DNA of 64,000 bases from CAIVVT01 sp963757265. Lineage in GTDB: Bacteria > Acidobacteriota > Terriglobia > Bryobacterales > Bryobacteraceae. Below are positions 43,289 to 51,837 of this stretch, piece after piece. Numbering within the stretch: position 1 is the first letter of the stretch; each line of letters begins with the position of its first letter. The notes under the pieces are model-generated. The model ran no database searches. It was not told the DNA's origin and saw only the letters and a list, made by a program, of their open reading frames with translations. A program made the translations under genes and the position numbers. Where the stretch lies: NCBI GenBank assembly GCA_963757265.1, contig CAVWRA010000006.1, forward strand, positions 2,356,001 to 2,420,000, read 5' to 3'.

Positions 43289-45694
43289 ATGTCTGCTCCA
43301 GAAGCTTTCTCCCGAGTGCTTATTGACGAAGCCCTGCGCGATAGCGGCTGGAATTTGTTGGACGATCACCAGGTCCGCTTCGAACTCCACACGAGCAACG
43401 GCCGCGCGGATTATGTACTCATGGGACCGCACGGTCCCATGTGCGTCCTTGAAGCAAAGCGGGAGGACCTCGACCCGTACGATGCCAAGGAGCAAGCTCG
43501 GGCGTACGCCGAAAACATGAAGGCGCCGTTCGTGATCCTCTCCAATGGCCGGGAGCATTGGTTCTGGAATTACGAACGGGCAGGGGAACGGGACGCGTAC
43601 CGCATCGAGCGGTTGCCCTCCCAAAAAGACCTCGAACGAGCCCGGTTGAAGAACCTGCAACCGCCCCGGCCGCTCATGACCGAAGTGGTCACGCCGGATT
43701 ATCTGGCGCGCTATCAAACCGGACGTGAAGTTGCGCCGATATCAGATCAACGCGCTGGATGCCGATCGGTGCGGAGTTCGATGCCACAAGGGAAACGGAA
43801 GTTCCTCTTGGAGATGGCCACGGGCACGGGAAAGACCCTGTTGTGCGCGGCATTGATCCGGCGATTCCTTGCGAGCCGCAACGCGGAGCGGGTGCTCTTC
43901 ATCGTGGACCGCATCGAGCTGGCAAAGCAGACGATGGAAGATTTCGGGGTCATACTGCGCGACTACAAGCCGGTCATTTACAAAACCGCACGGCGGCGTC
44001 CGGGCGAGCTCCTGGGTTCTTCCGTGGTGGTCGCCACGATTCAATCGCTCCTGGTTGATCGCCGGTTCCGGACGGAGTTCACGCCGTTTCACTTCGATCT
44101 CGTCATCAACGACGAAGCGCACCGTTCGATCTACGGCGATGCCCGCGAGGTCGTGCAGTTTTTCCAGGCCACGCGAATCGGGCTCACGGCAACTCCGAAG
44201 GCATATTTGAAGAACGTGGATGTCGAGCGTCTCGGCCGGGAGAACCCGAAGGCCTTAGAAGCGCGGGAACTGAGGGACACCTACAACTATTTCGGCTGCG
44301 AGCCAGGGCAGCCGACGTATCGCTACGACATCGTTGACGCCGTGCGCGATCCGGAAGGTCCGTTCCTCTGCATGCCGAAGATATTTGATGTTCGCTCCGA
44401 TATCACCACGCAAGCCCTCGACGAGAAGGGCTGGGCGGTGGTGGTGAACGAGCAGGAAGAGAACTTCAAGATTCAGGACCTGGAGCGGAAGATTTTCACG
44501 CCGCATCGGAACCAGTTGATGTGCGAAGCGTTTCTGAAGCACGCGCAGCGCGACCCGAGCGGGACGATCGGCAAGAGCATCATCTTCGCCGTGAACCAGA
44601 CCCATGCTACGAAGCTCACGAAAATCCTCAACGAGCTGCAGCCCGGTCTCGCGGTCACGATCACGTCGCGCATTACGGATGCCTCCGATATCGCGAAGGG
44701 TTTCCGCGACGGCAAGCGGCCGGAACGGGTTGCCGTCTCAGTGGACATGCTTTCGACCGGCTACAATTGCCGGGACCTCTTGAATGTCGTGCTCATGCGG
44801 CCGATCTTCTCGCCCACCGAGTACATCCAAATCAAGGGGCGTGGAACCCGGCTCTTCACCTTCCACGTTGGCAACACGGAGTATGAAAAGAAGTTCTATT
44901 TCCTGTTGGACTTCTGCGGTGTGGCCTCGTACTTCGAGGAAGAGTACGACTACTCGATCCCGCTCACGTTGCCGCGGCCAAAGGCCGAGGCGCAGCCGGG
45001 TGCGGCGGCCGGCGGGGCACAAGGCACCGCGGGCGTCATGCCCGGACAGGGAACCGGCGACGCGGGGGGCGATCAACCGGGCGATGAACGCAAATCCAAG
45101 ATCCCGGTATGGGAAGGGCGCGACGCCGTCGTGTCGGAGGAGATTCGCATTGTCGGTCCGCAGGGCGAAAAGGTTGACGTGATGACCTTCCGGGGCTCCT
45201 TCGAGCGGGATCTCAAGGAGTTCGCGGATCGCGACTCGCAGTTCCAGGAAGCCGTGAACGATCAGGACGACGACCAGGTGGAGACGCTACTCCAAGAGCG
45301 CTTCTTCCACCGTCCGGAGATGTTCTACTCAGCCGACAAGCTTGTCACCGCCTACGGCGTGCCTGCGCCGACGCCCGCCTTCGCGTACGGTGCCCTTGGG
45401 AAGCGACCGCTCCCTACGCGGGATCAGATCGTCGATGACACGGTTGACTCGATTGCGGCGCAGTTCAACCTTCGTTACAACGAACAGAAATGGCTGAGTG
45501 CGACGGCGCAACTGGTGACGAGCGACAGTCAGGCGCGCGAGAAGTTCCTGGAAGGCGACTTCCGGCTCTTTGGCGGCAGTCAGTTCAATCGTCTCGGGGG
45601 CTTGCCGGCGCTCTCCGCGTTCACCGCCCGCGAACAGGTGTTCGAGGCCTTACGGCAATCCTCACTCGTACGGCAGTCCGCAAATCAAATATAA
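43289..45694 (+). CDS. hsdR: Type I restriction endonuclease subunit R
   Basis: 801 aa. Nuclease domain PD-ExK: Asp in GRADYVLMG and VLEAKRED. SF2 motor: MATGTGKTLLCAAL (Walker A), VINDEAHRS (motif II), LTATPKAYL (motif III), SIIFAVNQTHATKL, FSPTEYIQIKGRGTRLF (motif VI). The C-terminal EcoEI-type domain ends the protein. Between 43725 and 43790 the sequence is not family-like, but the two other frames there encode KLRRYQINALDA and IGAEFDA, so three +1 shifts restore the frame (see findings). ATG 43265 is an alternative start. Translocates DNA and cuts unmethylated DNA with HsdM/S. Confidence 0.88.
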   Translation: MSAPEAFSRVLIDEALRDSGWNLLDDHQVRFELHTSNGRADYVLMGPHGPMCVLEAKREDLDPYDAKEQARAYAENMKAPFVILSNGREHWFWNYERAGERDAYRIERLPSQKDLERARLKNLQPPRPLMTEVVTPDYLARYQTGREVAPISDQRAGCRSVRSSMPQGKRKFLLEMATGTGKTLLCAALIRRFLASRNAERVLFIVDRIELAKQTMEDFGVILRDYKPVIYKTARRRPGELLGSSVVVATIQSLLVDRRFRTEFTPFHFDLVINDEAHRSIYGDAREVVQFFQATRIGLTATPKAYLKNVDVERLGRENPKALEARELRDTYNYFGCEPGQPTYRYDIVDAVRDPEGPFLCMPKIFDVRSDITTQALDEKGWAVVVNEQEENFKIQDLERKIFTPHRNQLMCEAFLKHAQRDPSGTIGKSIIFAVNQTHATKLTKILNELQPGLAVTITSRITDASDIAKGFRDGKRPERVAVSVDMLSTGYNCRDLLNVVLMRPIFSPTEYIQIKGRGTRLFTFHVGNTEYEKKFYFLLDFCGVASYFEEEYDYSIPLTLPRPKAEAQPGAAAGGAQGTAGVMPGQGTGDAGGDQPGDERKSKIPVWEGRDAVVSEEIRIVGPQGEKVDVMTFRGSFERDLKEFADRDSQFQEAVNDQDDDQVETLLQERFFHRPEMFYSADKLVTAYGVPAPTPAFAYGALGKRPLPTRDQIVDDTVDSIAAQFNLRYNEQKWLSATAQLVTSDSQAREKFLEGDFRLFGGSQFNRLGGLPALSAFTAREQVFEALRQSSLVRQSANQI

Positions 45695-45699
45695 GAGCC

Positions 45700-47214
45700 A
45701 TGGCATCACCAGCAGATATTCAAAAAACGAACGGCGGTAATTTCCACTCCTCCGGCTTGCGGCAGAAGATCGACCAGCTCATGGACATCCTCTATGCCGG
45801 CGGGGTCAACAACCCGATGGATTCCATCGAGCAGCTTTCCTACATGATGTTCCTGCGGCTGCTGTGGGAGAAAGATGAAACCCTCGCAAGCCTGGACAAG
45901 CGTTACCAGCGCATCTTCTCCGGGTCCTGGGCGAGGTACGGGTGGGGCAACTTCGTGACGCTGACCGGCGACGATCTTTTCGATTCGCTCCGTAACGCTC
46001 TTGAGAAGCTGCACGAACTGCCGGGCTTGTCAGAAACCGGGAAACTTCTTTTTGATCGCGCCACGCTCAAGATCTACGACCGCCCCACGTTGCGTGCGGT
46101 GGTGCAGGGGATCGCCGACATGGATCTCGCTGCGCATGACGGAGCGGATGTGAAAGGAGACATGTACGAGTACCTGCTAAGCAGGCTCGCGATGTCGGGC
46201 ACAAACGGGCAGTTTCGAACCCCGCGCCACATCATCGACATGATGGTGGAGCTGGTTGCTCCTAAGCCTGGAGAAAGAATCTGCGACCCGGCCTGCGGCA
46301 CTGCCGGCTTCCTTATCTCTGCCTTCAATTACATCCTAAAAACTCATACCTCCAAATCCTCTTTGAGCAGGGGAGAGGTGAGCGGTGATCTTCTCAGGCC
46401 CCCGCAGTGGAAGTTCCTCGAAGAGCAGGCCTTCACCGGCTATGACAACGACGCCAACATGGTGAAGATCGCCATATTGAATTTGTACCTGCACCAACTG
46501 GAGAAGGCGAACATCGAATTCCACAATCCACTCACAATTAGCAAGGGCAATCCTTATCCGGGTCTTGTTTTTGATGTCATCCTCGCCAATCCGCCGTTCG
46601 CAGGCAAGATTCAGCAGGAAAGCATTCTGTCCGACCTCAACTACAAACTGAATACCCGGGCGACGGAGCTTCTCTTCCTCAAGTGGTTTCTTGACCACCT
46701 GGCCCCTGGCGGGCGGGCGGGGGTCATCGTCCCAAGTGGGGTGCTTTTCGGTTCCAACAATGCCGCTACTGCGTTGCGCGAAATGCTTCTGACAGAATGC
46801 GATCTTCAAGCCGTTATCAGTCTTCCTAGCGGCGTCTTCAGGCCCTATGCCGGAGTCGCCACTGCCGCGCTCATCTTCCAAAAAGGGGCAGCAACCAAGA
46901 GCGTTTGGCTTTACGACCTCACGGCTGACGGCTTCAGCCTTGACGACAAGCGAACTCCAATCGAGGCAAATGACACCCCTGACGTACTTGCAAAATGGCC
47001 TGGCCGCGAGGAAGGCCCGAACAGCTACCGCGTGCCGATTGAGAAGATCCGCGAGAACGCCTGGAGTCTTGCCGCCGGGCGCTATCGGCCGGTAACCACC
47101 GAAGCCGTGAACCACGACGCTCCGACGGAGATTCTTGGTGATGTGATCTCCCTGGAAGAGAAGATTCTCCAGCAAAGCAAAACCCTGCTGGCAAAACTCA
47201 GCGAGAAGCCATGA
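45700..47214 (+). CDS. hsdM: Type I DNA methyltransferase subunit M
   Basis: 504 aa. N6-adenine methylation of the host recognition site. SAM motif FKPxx-type DPACGTAGFLISAFNYI and catalytic VILANPPFAGKI (NPPF); the N-terminal four-helix HsdM domain (IEQLSYMMFLRLLWEKDE) is present. Starts 5 bases after hsdR and overlaps hsdS by 4. A ~20-residue loop (LKTHTSKSSLSRGEVSGDLL) is inserted after motif I compared with EcoKI. Confidence 0.93.
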   Translation: MASPADIQKTNGGNFHSSGLRQKIDQLMDILYAGGVNNPMDSIEQLSYMMFLRLLWEKDETLASLDKRYQRIFSGSWARYGWGNFVTLTGDDLFDSLRNALEKLHELPGLSETGKLLFDRATLKIYDRPTLRAVVQGIADMDLAAHDGADVKGDMYEYLLSRLAMSGTNGQFRTPRHIIDMMVELVAPKPGERICDPACGTAGFLISAFNYILKTHTSKSSLSRGEVSGDLLRPPQWKFLEEQAFTGYDNDANMVKIAILNLYLHQLEKANIEFHNPLTISKGNPYPGLVFDVILANPPFAGKIQQESILSDLNYKLNTRATELLFLKWFLDHLAPGGRAGVIVPSGVLFGSNNAATALREMLLTECDLQAVISLPSGVFRPYAGVATAALIFQKGAATKSVWLYDLTADGFSLDDKRTPIEANDTPDVLAKWPGREEGPNSYRVPIEKIRENAWSLAAGRYRPVTTEAVNHDAPTEILGDVISLEEKILQQSKTLLAKLSEKP

Positions 47215-48407
47215 AACCAAGGAGTACCAAAGCGCTAGGTGAAGTCGCGGAGTTTATCAATGGATGCCCATTCAAACCGAGTGAGTGGTCAACCAAGGGT
47301 GTTCCGATCATTCGTATTCAAAATCTCACCGATCCGGAGGCTCCCGCCAACTATTTCGACGGGACCGTTGACGAACGCTACGCCGTCAGGAACGGCGACC
47401 TTTTGGTTTCTTGGTCGGCGACGCTCGATGTTTTTGTTTGGGAGCGCGGAAACGCCGTCCTGAATCAACATATATTCCGGGTTATCCCTGACCAGTCCAT
47501 GGTTTCCAAGCCATACCTGTTTTACGCACTCAAATCTGTCATGGACGAACTTCGCTCCAAAACACATGGAGCGACGATGAAGCACATCACCAAAGAGCCA
47601 TTCGAGAAAACCGCAATACCTGTACCATCCCTACGAGAGCAGGAACAGATCGTCGCGCTGTTGAACGAGGCCGACACCTTGCGAAAGCTGCGAGCGCAAG
47701 CCGATCAACGTAGCGCCGCGCTGATTCCCGCTCTTTTCCACGAGATACTGGGAAACCCGGACTCGGCGCACTGGCAAGAGCGAAAGCTTGGCGACGCCGA
47801 AGTGTTGGAAATCATTGATGGCGACCGCGGAACCAACTACCCCAAGAAAACGGACTTTGGCGAATCGGGCTATTGCCTCTTCCTAAACACCAGCAATGTC
47901 CGGAAGGGTGCATTCGATTTCTCGAAGTGCGACTTCATCACGAGCGAGAAGGACAGTGCGTTGCGCAAAGGGAAGCTCACCAGAGGCGATGTGGTCCTCA
48001 CGACGCGAGGAACGCTTGGGAATTCGGCGCACTACGACAACAATGTTCCCTATGGAAATGTCCGGATCAATTCAGGGATGGTAATTCTGCGAGCGAATCC
48101 AACACTGCTGCTGCCGGAGTATCTTCTGACGTTCCTCAATTCCAATGGGTTTACGACTCAGGTTGCCACTTTGACGTCAGGCAGTGCGCAGCCACAGTTG
48201 CCGATTAACAGACTTTCCCACGTCACATTCGTCTCACCCCCATTGCCACTGCAAAGAGAGTTGGTCCGGCGGGTGGCAGAAATTCGCGAGATGGAAGGCG
48301 TGCAAGCCGCAAGCGGCAAGCGGTTGGAGGATCTCTTCCAGTCTCTCCTTCACGACGCTTTCAGCGGAGAGTATGATGAGGCAACGCATAGTGGCGCGGC
48401 TGCCTAG
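47211..48407 (+). CDS. hsdS: Type I restriction specificity subunit S
   Basis: 398 aa. Two target-recognition domains, residues ~5-130 and ~195-330, each followed by a long conserved spacer helix (REQEQIVALLNEADTLRKLRAQADQRSAAL; REL VRRVAEIREMEGV). They read the two halves of the bipartite site. Recognition sequence unpredictable. The start overlaps hsdM by ATGA. Confidence 0.92.
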   Translation: MKPRSTKALGEVAEFINGCPFKPSEWSTKGVPIIRIQNLTDPEAPANYFDGTVDERYAVRNGDLLVSWSATLDVFVWERGNAVLNQHIFRVIPDQSMVSKPYLFYALKSVMDELRSKTHGATMKHITKEPFEKTAIPVPSLREQEQIVALLNEADTLRKLRAQADQRSAALIPALFHEILGNPDSAHWQERKLGDAEVLEIIDGDRGTNYPKKTDFGESGYCLFLNTSNVRKGAFDFSKCDFITSEKDSALRKGKLTRGDVVLTTRGTLGNSAHYDNNVPYGNVRINSGMVILRANPTLLLPEYLLTFLNSNGFTTQVATLTSGSAQPQLPINRLSHVTFVSPPLPLQRELVRRVAEIREMEGVQAASGKRLEDLFQSLLHDAFSGEYDEATHSGAAA

Positions 48408-48424
48408 TTAAGTACCAATCGACA

Positions 48425-49345
48425 ATGGCAATCCCCAACACACAACTGGATACATGGGCTAACCAAGGGGCCATTGCCTCTTCAAAGGCAACCCACACTT
48501 CCATTCGAGCTGCTCTCACAGCAGAAACATCACCAGTGCGCCAACTGATCTCGAGTGGCGCCGCAGAGATTTACCTACAAGGTTCATACAAGAACGATAC
48601 AAATATAAGAGCAGATAGTGACGTCGATGTCGTCGTGGAATTGCATACGACATTTAATCATAACATCGCAGATCTTCCAGAAGAACAACGTCGCGCTTTT
48701 GCCATTGCGTACCCGGGCGCAGTCTCATATACATGGACCCAATTCCGCAACGATGTGCTAGAAGCGCTACGGGCTTACTACGGAACGGGAGTTGTCAAAG
48801 AAGGCAACCGTGCACTGAAGATCCCGCGCCTGCCGGGGAGAGTTGGTTCGGACGTGGTTGTTGTACAGGAGTACCAGGAGTACAGTGCTTTCTGGTCGTT
48901 GGAACTTCATCAATGCGTCAAGGGGGTCGCATTTTATACACGGCGGGATCAACGCCGAATTATCAACTTCCCCAAACTACACTACGAGAATGGTTGTGCT
49001 AAAAACAGCGCCAGCGAGACTAACGGAAACTACAAAGCGACCGTGCGGATGTTCAAGAATGCTCGAAGCTGTTTGGTGGACCGAGGACAGATTACTGCCG
49101 AGCTTGCACCTTCATATTTCGTCGAGTGTCTCGTTCACAATGTGCCTAGCCCATACTTTTTTGCCGACCGCAACAAGACCATGTTCCAGTGTCTTAGCTG
49201 GCTTTGGAGGGAAGCAGTTCTAAATGATCTGATGTGTCAGAATGGTCGCCGAAAGCTTCTTGGTGCGGCCCCAGAGCAGTGGGCGCAGGCTGATGCGGTC
49301 GCTTTTATCAAGGCGCTGGTTGAGTTGTGGGATAACTGGAAATAG
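48425..49345 (+). CDS. CD-NTase (CBASS cyclic oligonucleotide synthase)
   Basis: 306 aa. SMODS nucleotidyltransferase: GSY…SDVDVVV places the GS motif at 53-54, catalytic D66 and D68, and the third Asp in GSDVVVVQEY (D143). That is the pattern of bacterial cGAS/DncV-like enzymes that make cyclic di- or trinucleotides on phage infection. The next gene, 2 bases downstream, encodes a Cap15-like effector, giving a minimal two-gene (type I) CBASS operon. Product nucleotide is unknown. It lies 17 bases after hsdS, so both defences may share a transcript. Confidence 0.85.
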   Translation: MAIPNTQLDTWANQGAIASSKATHTSIRAALTAETSPVRQLISSGAAEIYLQGSYKNDTNIRADSDVDVVVELHTTFNHNIADLPEEQRRAFAIAYPGAVSYTWTQFRNDVLEALRAYYGTGVVKEGNRALKIPRLPGRVGSDVVVVQEYQEYSAFWSLELHQCVKGVAFYTRRDQRRIINFPKLHYENGCAKNSASETNGNYKATVRMFKNARSCLVDRGQITAELAPSYFVECLVHNVPSPYFFADRNKTMFQCLSWLWREAVLNDLMCQNGRRKLLGAAPEQWAQADAVAFIKALVELWDNWK

Positions 49346-49347
49346 CG

Positions 49348-49947
49348 ATGCACTCCTACGCAATAGAGTCCGAAGAGCGAGTACGGATCAACGCAGGCTT
49401 GGCGTTCTTGAGCGTAGTTGCCGCGTGGCTATTGAACACGCATTTTTCATTCCCGTGGTGGGTAGACGCCCCATCAGTTTGGGGATTCTTCGGTATTCTC
49501 TACGCCTTGTTTAATTGCTATTTATGGAAGACGCCGCTGCTTCGCGCCACAAGGATCGTGTCAACGCCAGATCTGAACGGGGAGTGGAGAGGAAGTGGGA
49601 CATCGTCCTATGATGATCACCAAACCGCTCGCAACTTTGTTCTTGAGGTGAGGCAAACCTGGACACGGATGAATGCTGTTCTTACGCACGGAACCTCGGT
49701 ATCCCACAGTACGGTTGGCGCCATTGTGGACGGCCCAGACGGTTGCCCAATTCTGGTTTATGAATATTGGAATGAGCCGAGTCCGGACGCGGTGGGAAGC
49801 ATGCACATCCACCGAGGGCTGACCCGGCTGACGTTCCGCCATGAAGATGGCAAGGACGTGCTCGAGGGCGACTACTACACAGGCAGAGATCGCCAGACCA
49901 TTGGTCGTCTGCGTTTTGAGCGCCAGTCAGCCTCCACGCAACCCTAG
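49348..49947 (+). CDS. Cap15-like CBASS effector (2TM plus beta-barrel)
   Basis: 199 aa. Two transmembrane helices (residues ~14-31 and 41-60) followed by a beta-rich domain starting DLNGEWRGSGTSS and containing several short strands to the C-terminus. The layout, 2TM + ~120-residue beta barrel, is that of Cap15/S-2TMbeta effectors which oligomerise and damage the inner membrane when the cyclic nucleotide binds. The assignment is by architecture and position, not by alignment. Its stop overlaps that of the convergent VWA gene (49944-49947). Confidence 0.75.
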   Translation: MHSYAIESEERVRINAGLAFLSVVAAWLLNTHFSFPWWVDAPSVWGFFGILYALFNCYLWKTPLLRATRIVSTPDLNGEWRGSGTSSYDDHQTARNFVLEVRQTWTRMNAVLTHGTSVSHSTVGAIVDGPDGCPILVYEYWNEPSPDAVGSMHIHRGLTRLTFRHEDGKDVLEGDYYTGRDRQTIGRLRFERQSASTQP

Positions 49948-51533
49948 TGCGCGAGGGCGGGCAGGGTGATCAATGTCGAATAGCCCGCGCACTGCGCGCC
50001 CGCCTTCCTGAAATACGCCATCCAGAAATCCTTGATGGTCTGCCAATCGCGGAGGTCTTTCCCGCCGCCGTTCGCGCCGACGACGTACACGGTCACGCCC
50101 ATGAGGTCTGCAATCGCGGCGCGCCGCGTCAGCGTCGTGAGCATGGTATCCGGGCTATCGAGATGCGCCGCCTCCAAGTTCAACATCGGAGTCGCGTTTC
50201 TCATGTCCGAGTAGACTAGGAGCACATTGCGGCTTCCTTGCCCTGGTGGGCTTTGGAACAGTTCTTGCGCGAGCTGCAGGGCCCCGATGATGTCGGTGCC
50301 GCGCGCTGACGGCGTGAGGCGAGCGGCGCGGGCACGCCATGCGCGCACGAGTTCGGCGCGTGCGGCGGCGAGCCGCTCGCCGAAGTAGCCGTCGTCGGCG
50401 GCAAGTTCCGCGCGCAGCAGCGGCGTCGGGTCCCGGATGCTGTCGGCCGTGATGCCAATGACGGTCACCCTGGCACCGGATGGCACGGAAGCCAATAGCC
50501 GCGCAACGCCATCGACATTCCGTGCGAACGGCGACTTTCCGTCCGCGCCTTTCACGCCCTCCGAAATGGAAAGGTCGAGCGCGGTCACGATGTTCGGGTG
50601 ATCCTGGGCGGCTGCACGCGCCGACCAGAGGATGGATGAAACGATCAGAACGCCGAGCCCTTTCGCGATAGCCTTCTGCACGGTCTGTGTGAGCATGGCG
50701 CGGTAGAAGTCGCGCCAGAACCGCTGAACGAAAGCGTTGGGGCCATTGGCCAACGCCACAATCTCCGCCCTCACGACTCCGATCTGCTGCCGCACATCGC
50801 CCAGTTGCTGCATCAGCACGTCAGGGTCCTCGTCGGTCACTTCGCCGAGCGCGAGTGCGCGGTGGACGGCGATGCCCGCGCCGATATCAATGGCGAAGGC
50901 GAAGAGGATCATCATGAGTCGGAGCAGGTCGCGCGTGGACTTGTAGAACGTGTCCTCAGGCACGGCGGGAGCGGGATTAGGATCGCTGTCCTCGATCTGC
51001 ACCGGCGCGGTCACCTGCTCCGTCTGGCGCGCCAGCAGGTCGCCCCTGATCTCCGCCAGCACGGCGCCGCCGACCACGGCCGCGAGGAAGACTGCCGTCA
51101 CGACCCATTTGCCGAGCCGTTCGCCGAGAGGGCTGTTGAGGAACTCTGCGACCGCGAAGGCTATGGCCATGGCGATACCCAAACAAAAGAGATAGCTAAC
51201 CCAGCCCAGCCGATACGGACGGAGCCCAATCACGGTCATGCCGAAGGCGGCGATTGAGAGCGTGATGCCGACGGTCCAGTAGAAGCGAGACTTCCGCAGG
51301 CGGCGAGGAACATCGCCCGGCGGCGCGGCGTGCCGCAGTCGCTCCACGAGCATTGCCTCGCGCTGGGTGAGATGGTAGCCGAGGGCGTTCAACTCTTCGA
51401 GGGGCGATTCGTTCACGAGCACCTGGCGCTCGCACTCGGCTGCGCAGTACGCCTCGGCGCGGCTGGTGACGTGCTCGACACCCTCCATGCCGAAGTCGTG
51501 CCCGCACTCGATAGGTTCCTCTGGATGATTCAT
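49944..51533 (-). CDS. Five-helix membrane protein with C-terminal VWA domain, unknown function
   Basis: 529 aa. The N-terminal ~80 residues carry Cys10, Cys30 and Cys34 (possible metal site). Helices near 84-104, 111-131, 143-162, 203-223 and 290-308; TM3-TM4 flank a Pro/Asp-rich loop. After the fifth helix comes a VWA domain with MIDAS DLSIS at 320-324, a Thr in SARGTDIIGAL and Asp in VYSDMRNATP; the rest is Ala/Arg-rich. ATG at 51533 has AAGGAG 10 bases upstream. Last gene of the minus-strand mobility run. I know of no characterised homolog; the MIDAS implies metal-dependent protein binding. Confidence 0.7.
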   Translation of the reverse strand: MNHPEEPIECGHDFGMEGVEHVTSRAEAYCAAECERQVLVNESPLEELNALGYHLTQREAMLVERLRHAAPPGDVPRRLRKSRFYWTVGITLSIAAFGMTVIGLRPYRLGWVSYLFCLGIAMAIAFAVAEFLNSPLGERLGKWVVTAVFLAAVVGGAVLAEIRGDLLARQTEQVTAPVQIEDSDPNPAPAVPEDTFYKSTRDLLRLMMILFAFAIDIGAGIAVHRALALGEVTDEDPDVLMQQLGDVRQQIGVVRAEIVALANGPNAFVQRFWRDFYRAMLTQTVQKAIAKGLGVLIVSSILWSARAAAQDHPNIVTALDLSISEGVKGADGKSPFARNVDGVARLLASVPSGARVTVIGITADSIRDPTPLLRAELAADDGYFGERLAAARAELVRAWRARAARLTPSARGTDIIGALQLAQELFQSPPGQGSRNVLLVYSDMRNATPMLNLEAAHLDSPDTMLTTLTRRAAIADLMGVTVYVVGANGGGKDLRDWQTIKDFWMAYFRKAGAQCAGYSTLITLPALAH

Positions 51534-51624
51534 GATTGTCGTTCTCCTTGCGCCGCAATTCCGCGCGCTGGTTCGCATCGCCACAAAAGAGCCTGTCCCC
51601 GGAGGGCAGGCTCAAATGAAAGAG

Positions 51625-51837
51625 CTAATTCGCTTCGAGGACCTTGCGGACCTCTTCGAGCTTCTGGAGTTGGCGGCGTGCCTGTTTCAGGTCTTCTTCC
51701 TTCTTCGCCACTTCATCCCGGAGCTTGTTGATTTGGTCGAGCACGACTTCCACCGGGGTTTTCTTCTTCCACGGTTTCCGTTGTGCGGTGTCTTGGGTTG
51801 GCTGGGCCGCTGCGGACTCAGCCTTTTTTGTCGCCAT
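51625..51837 (-). CDS. Small coiled-coil protein
   Basis: 70 aa. A basic, Ala/Gln/Lys-rich N-terminal 25 residues then VEVVLDQINKLRDEVAKKEEDLKQARRQLQKL, a heptad coiled coil. GGAGG stands ahead of the ATG and it overlaps the integrase by 20 bases. A partner for integrase or the VWA protein is possible; the length is too short for a domain call. Confidence 0.68.
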   Translation of the reverse strand: MATKKAESAAAQPTQDTAQRKPWKKKTPVEVVLDQINKLRDEVAKKEEDLKQARRQLQKLEEVRKVLEAN

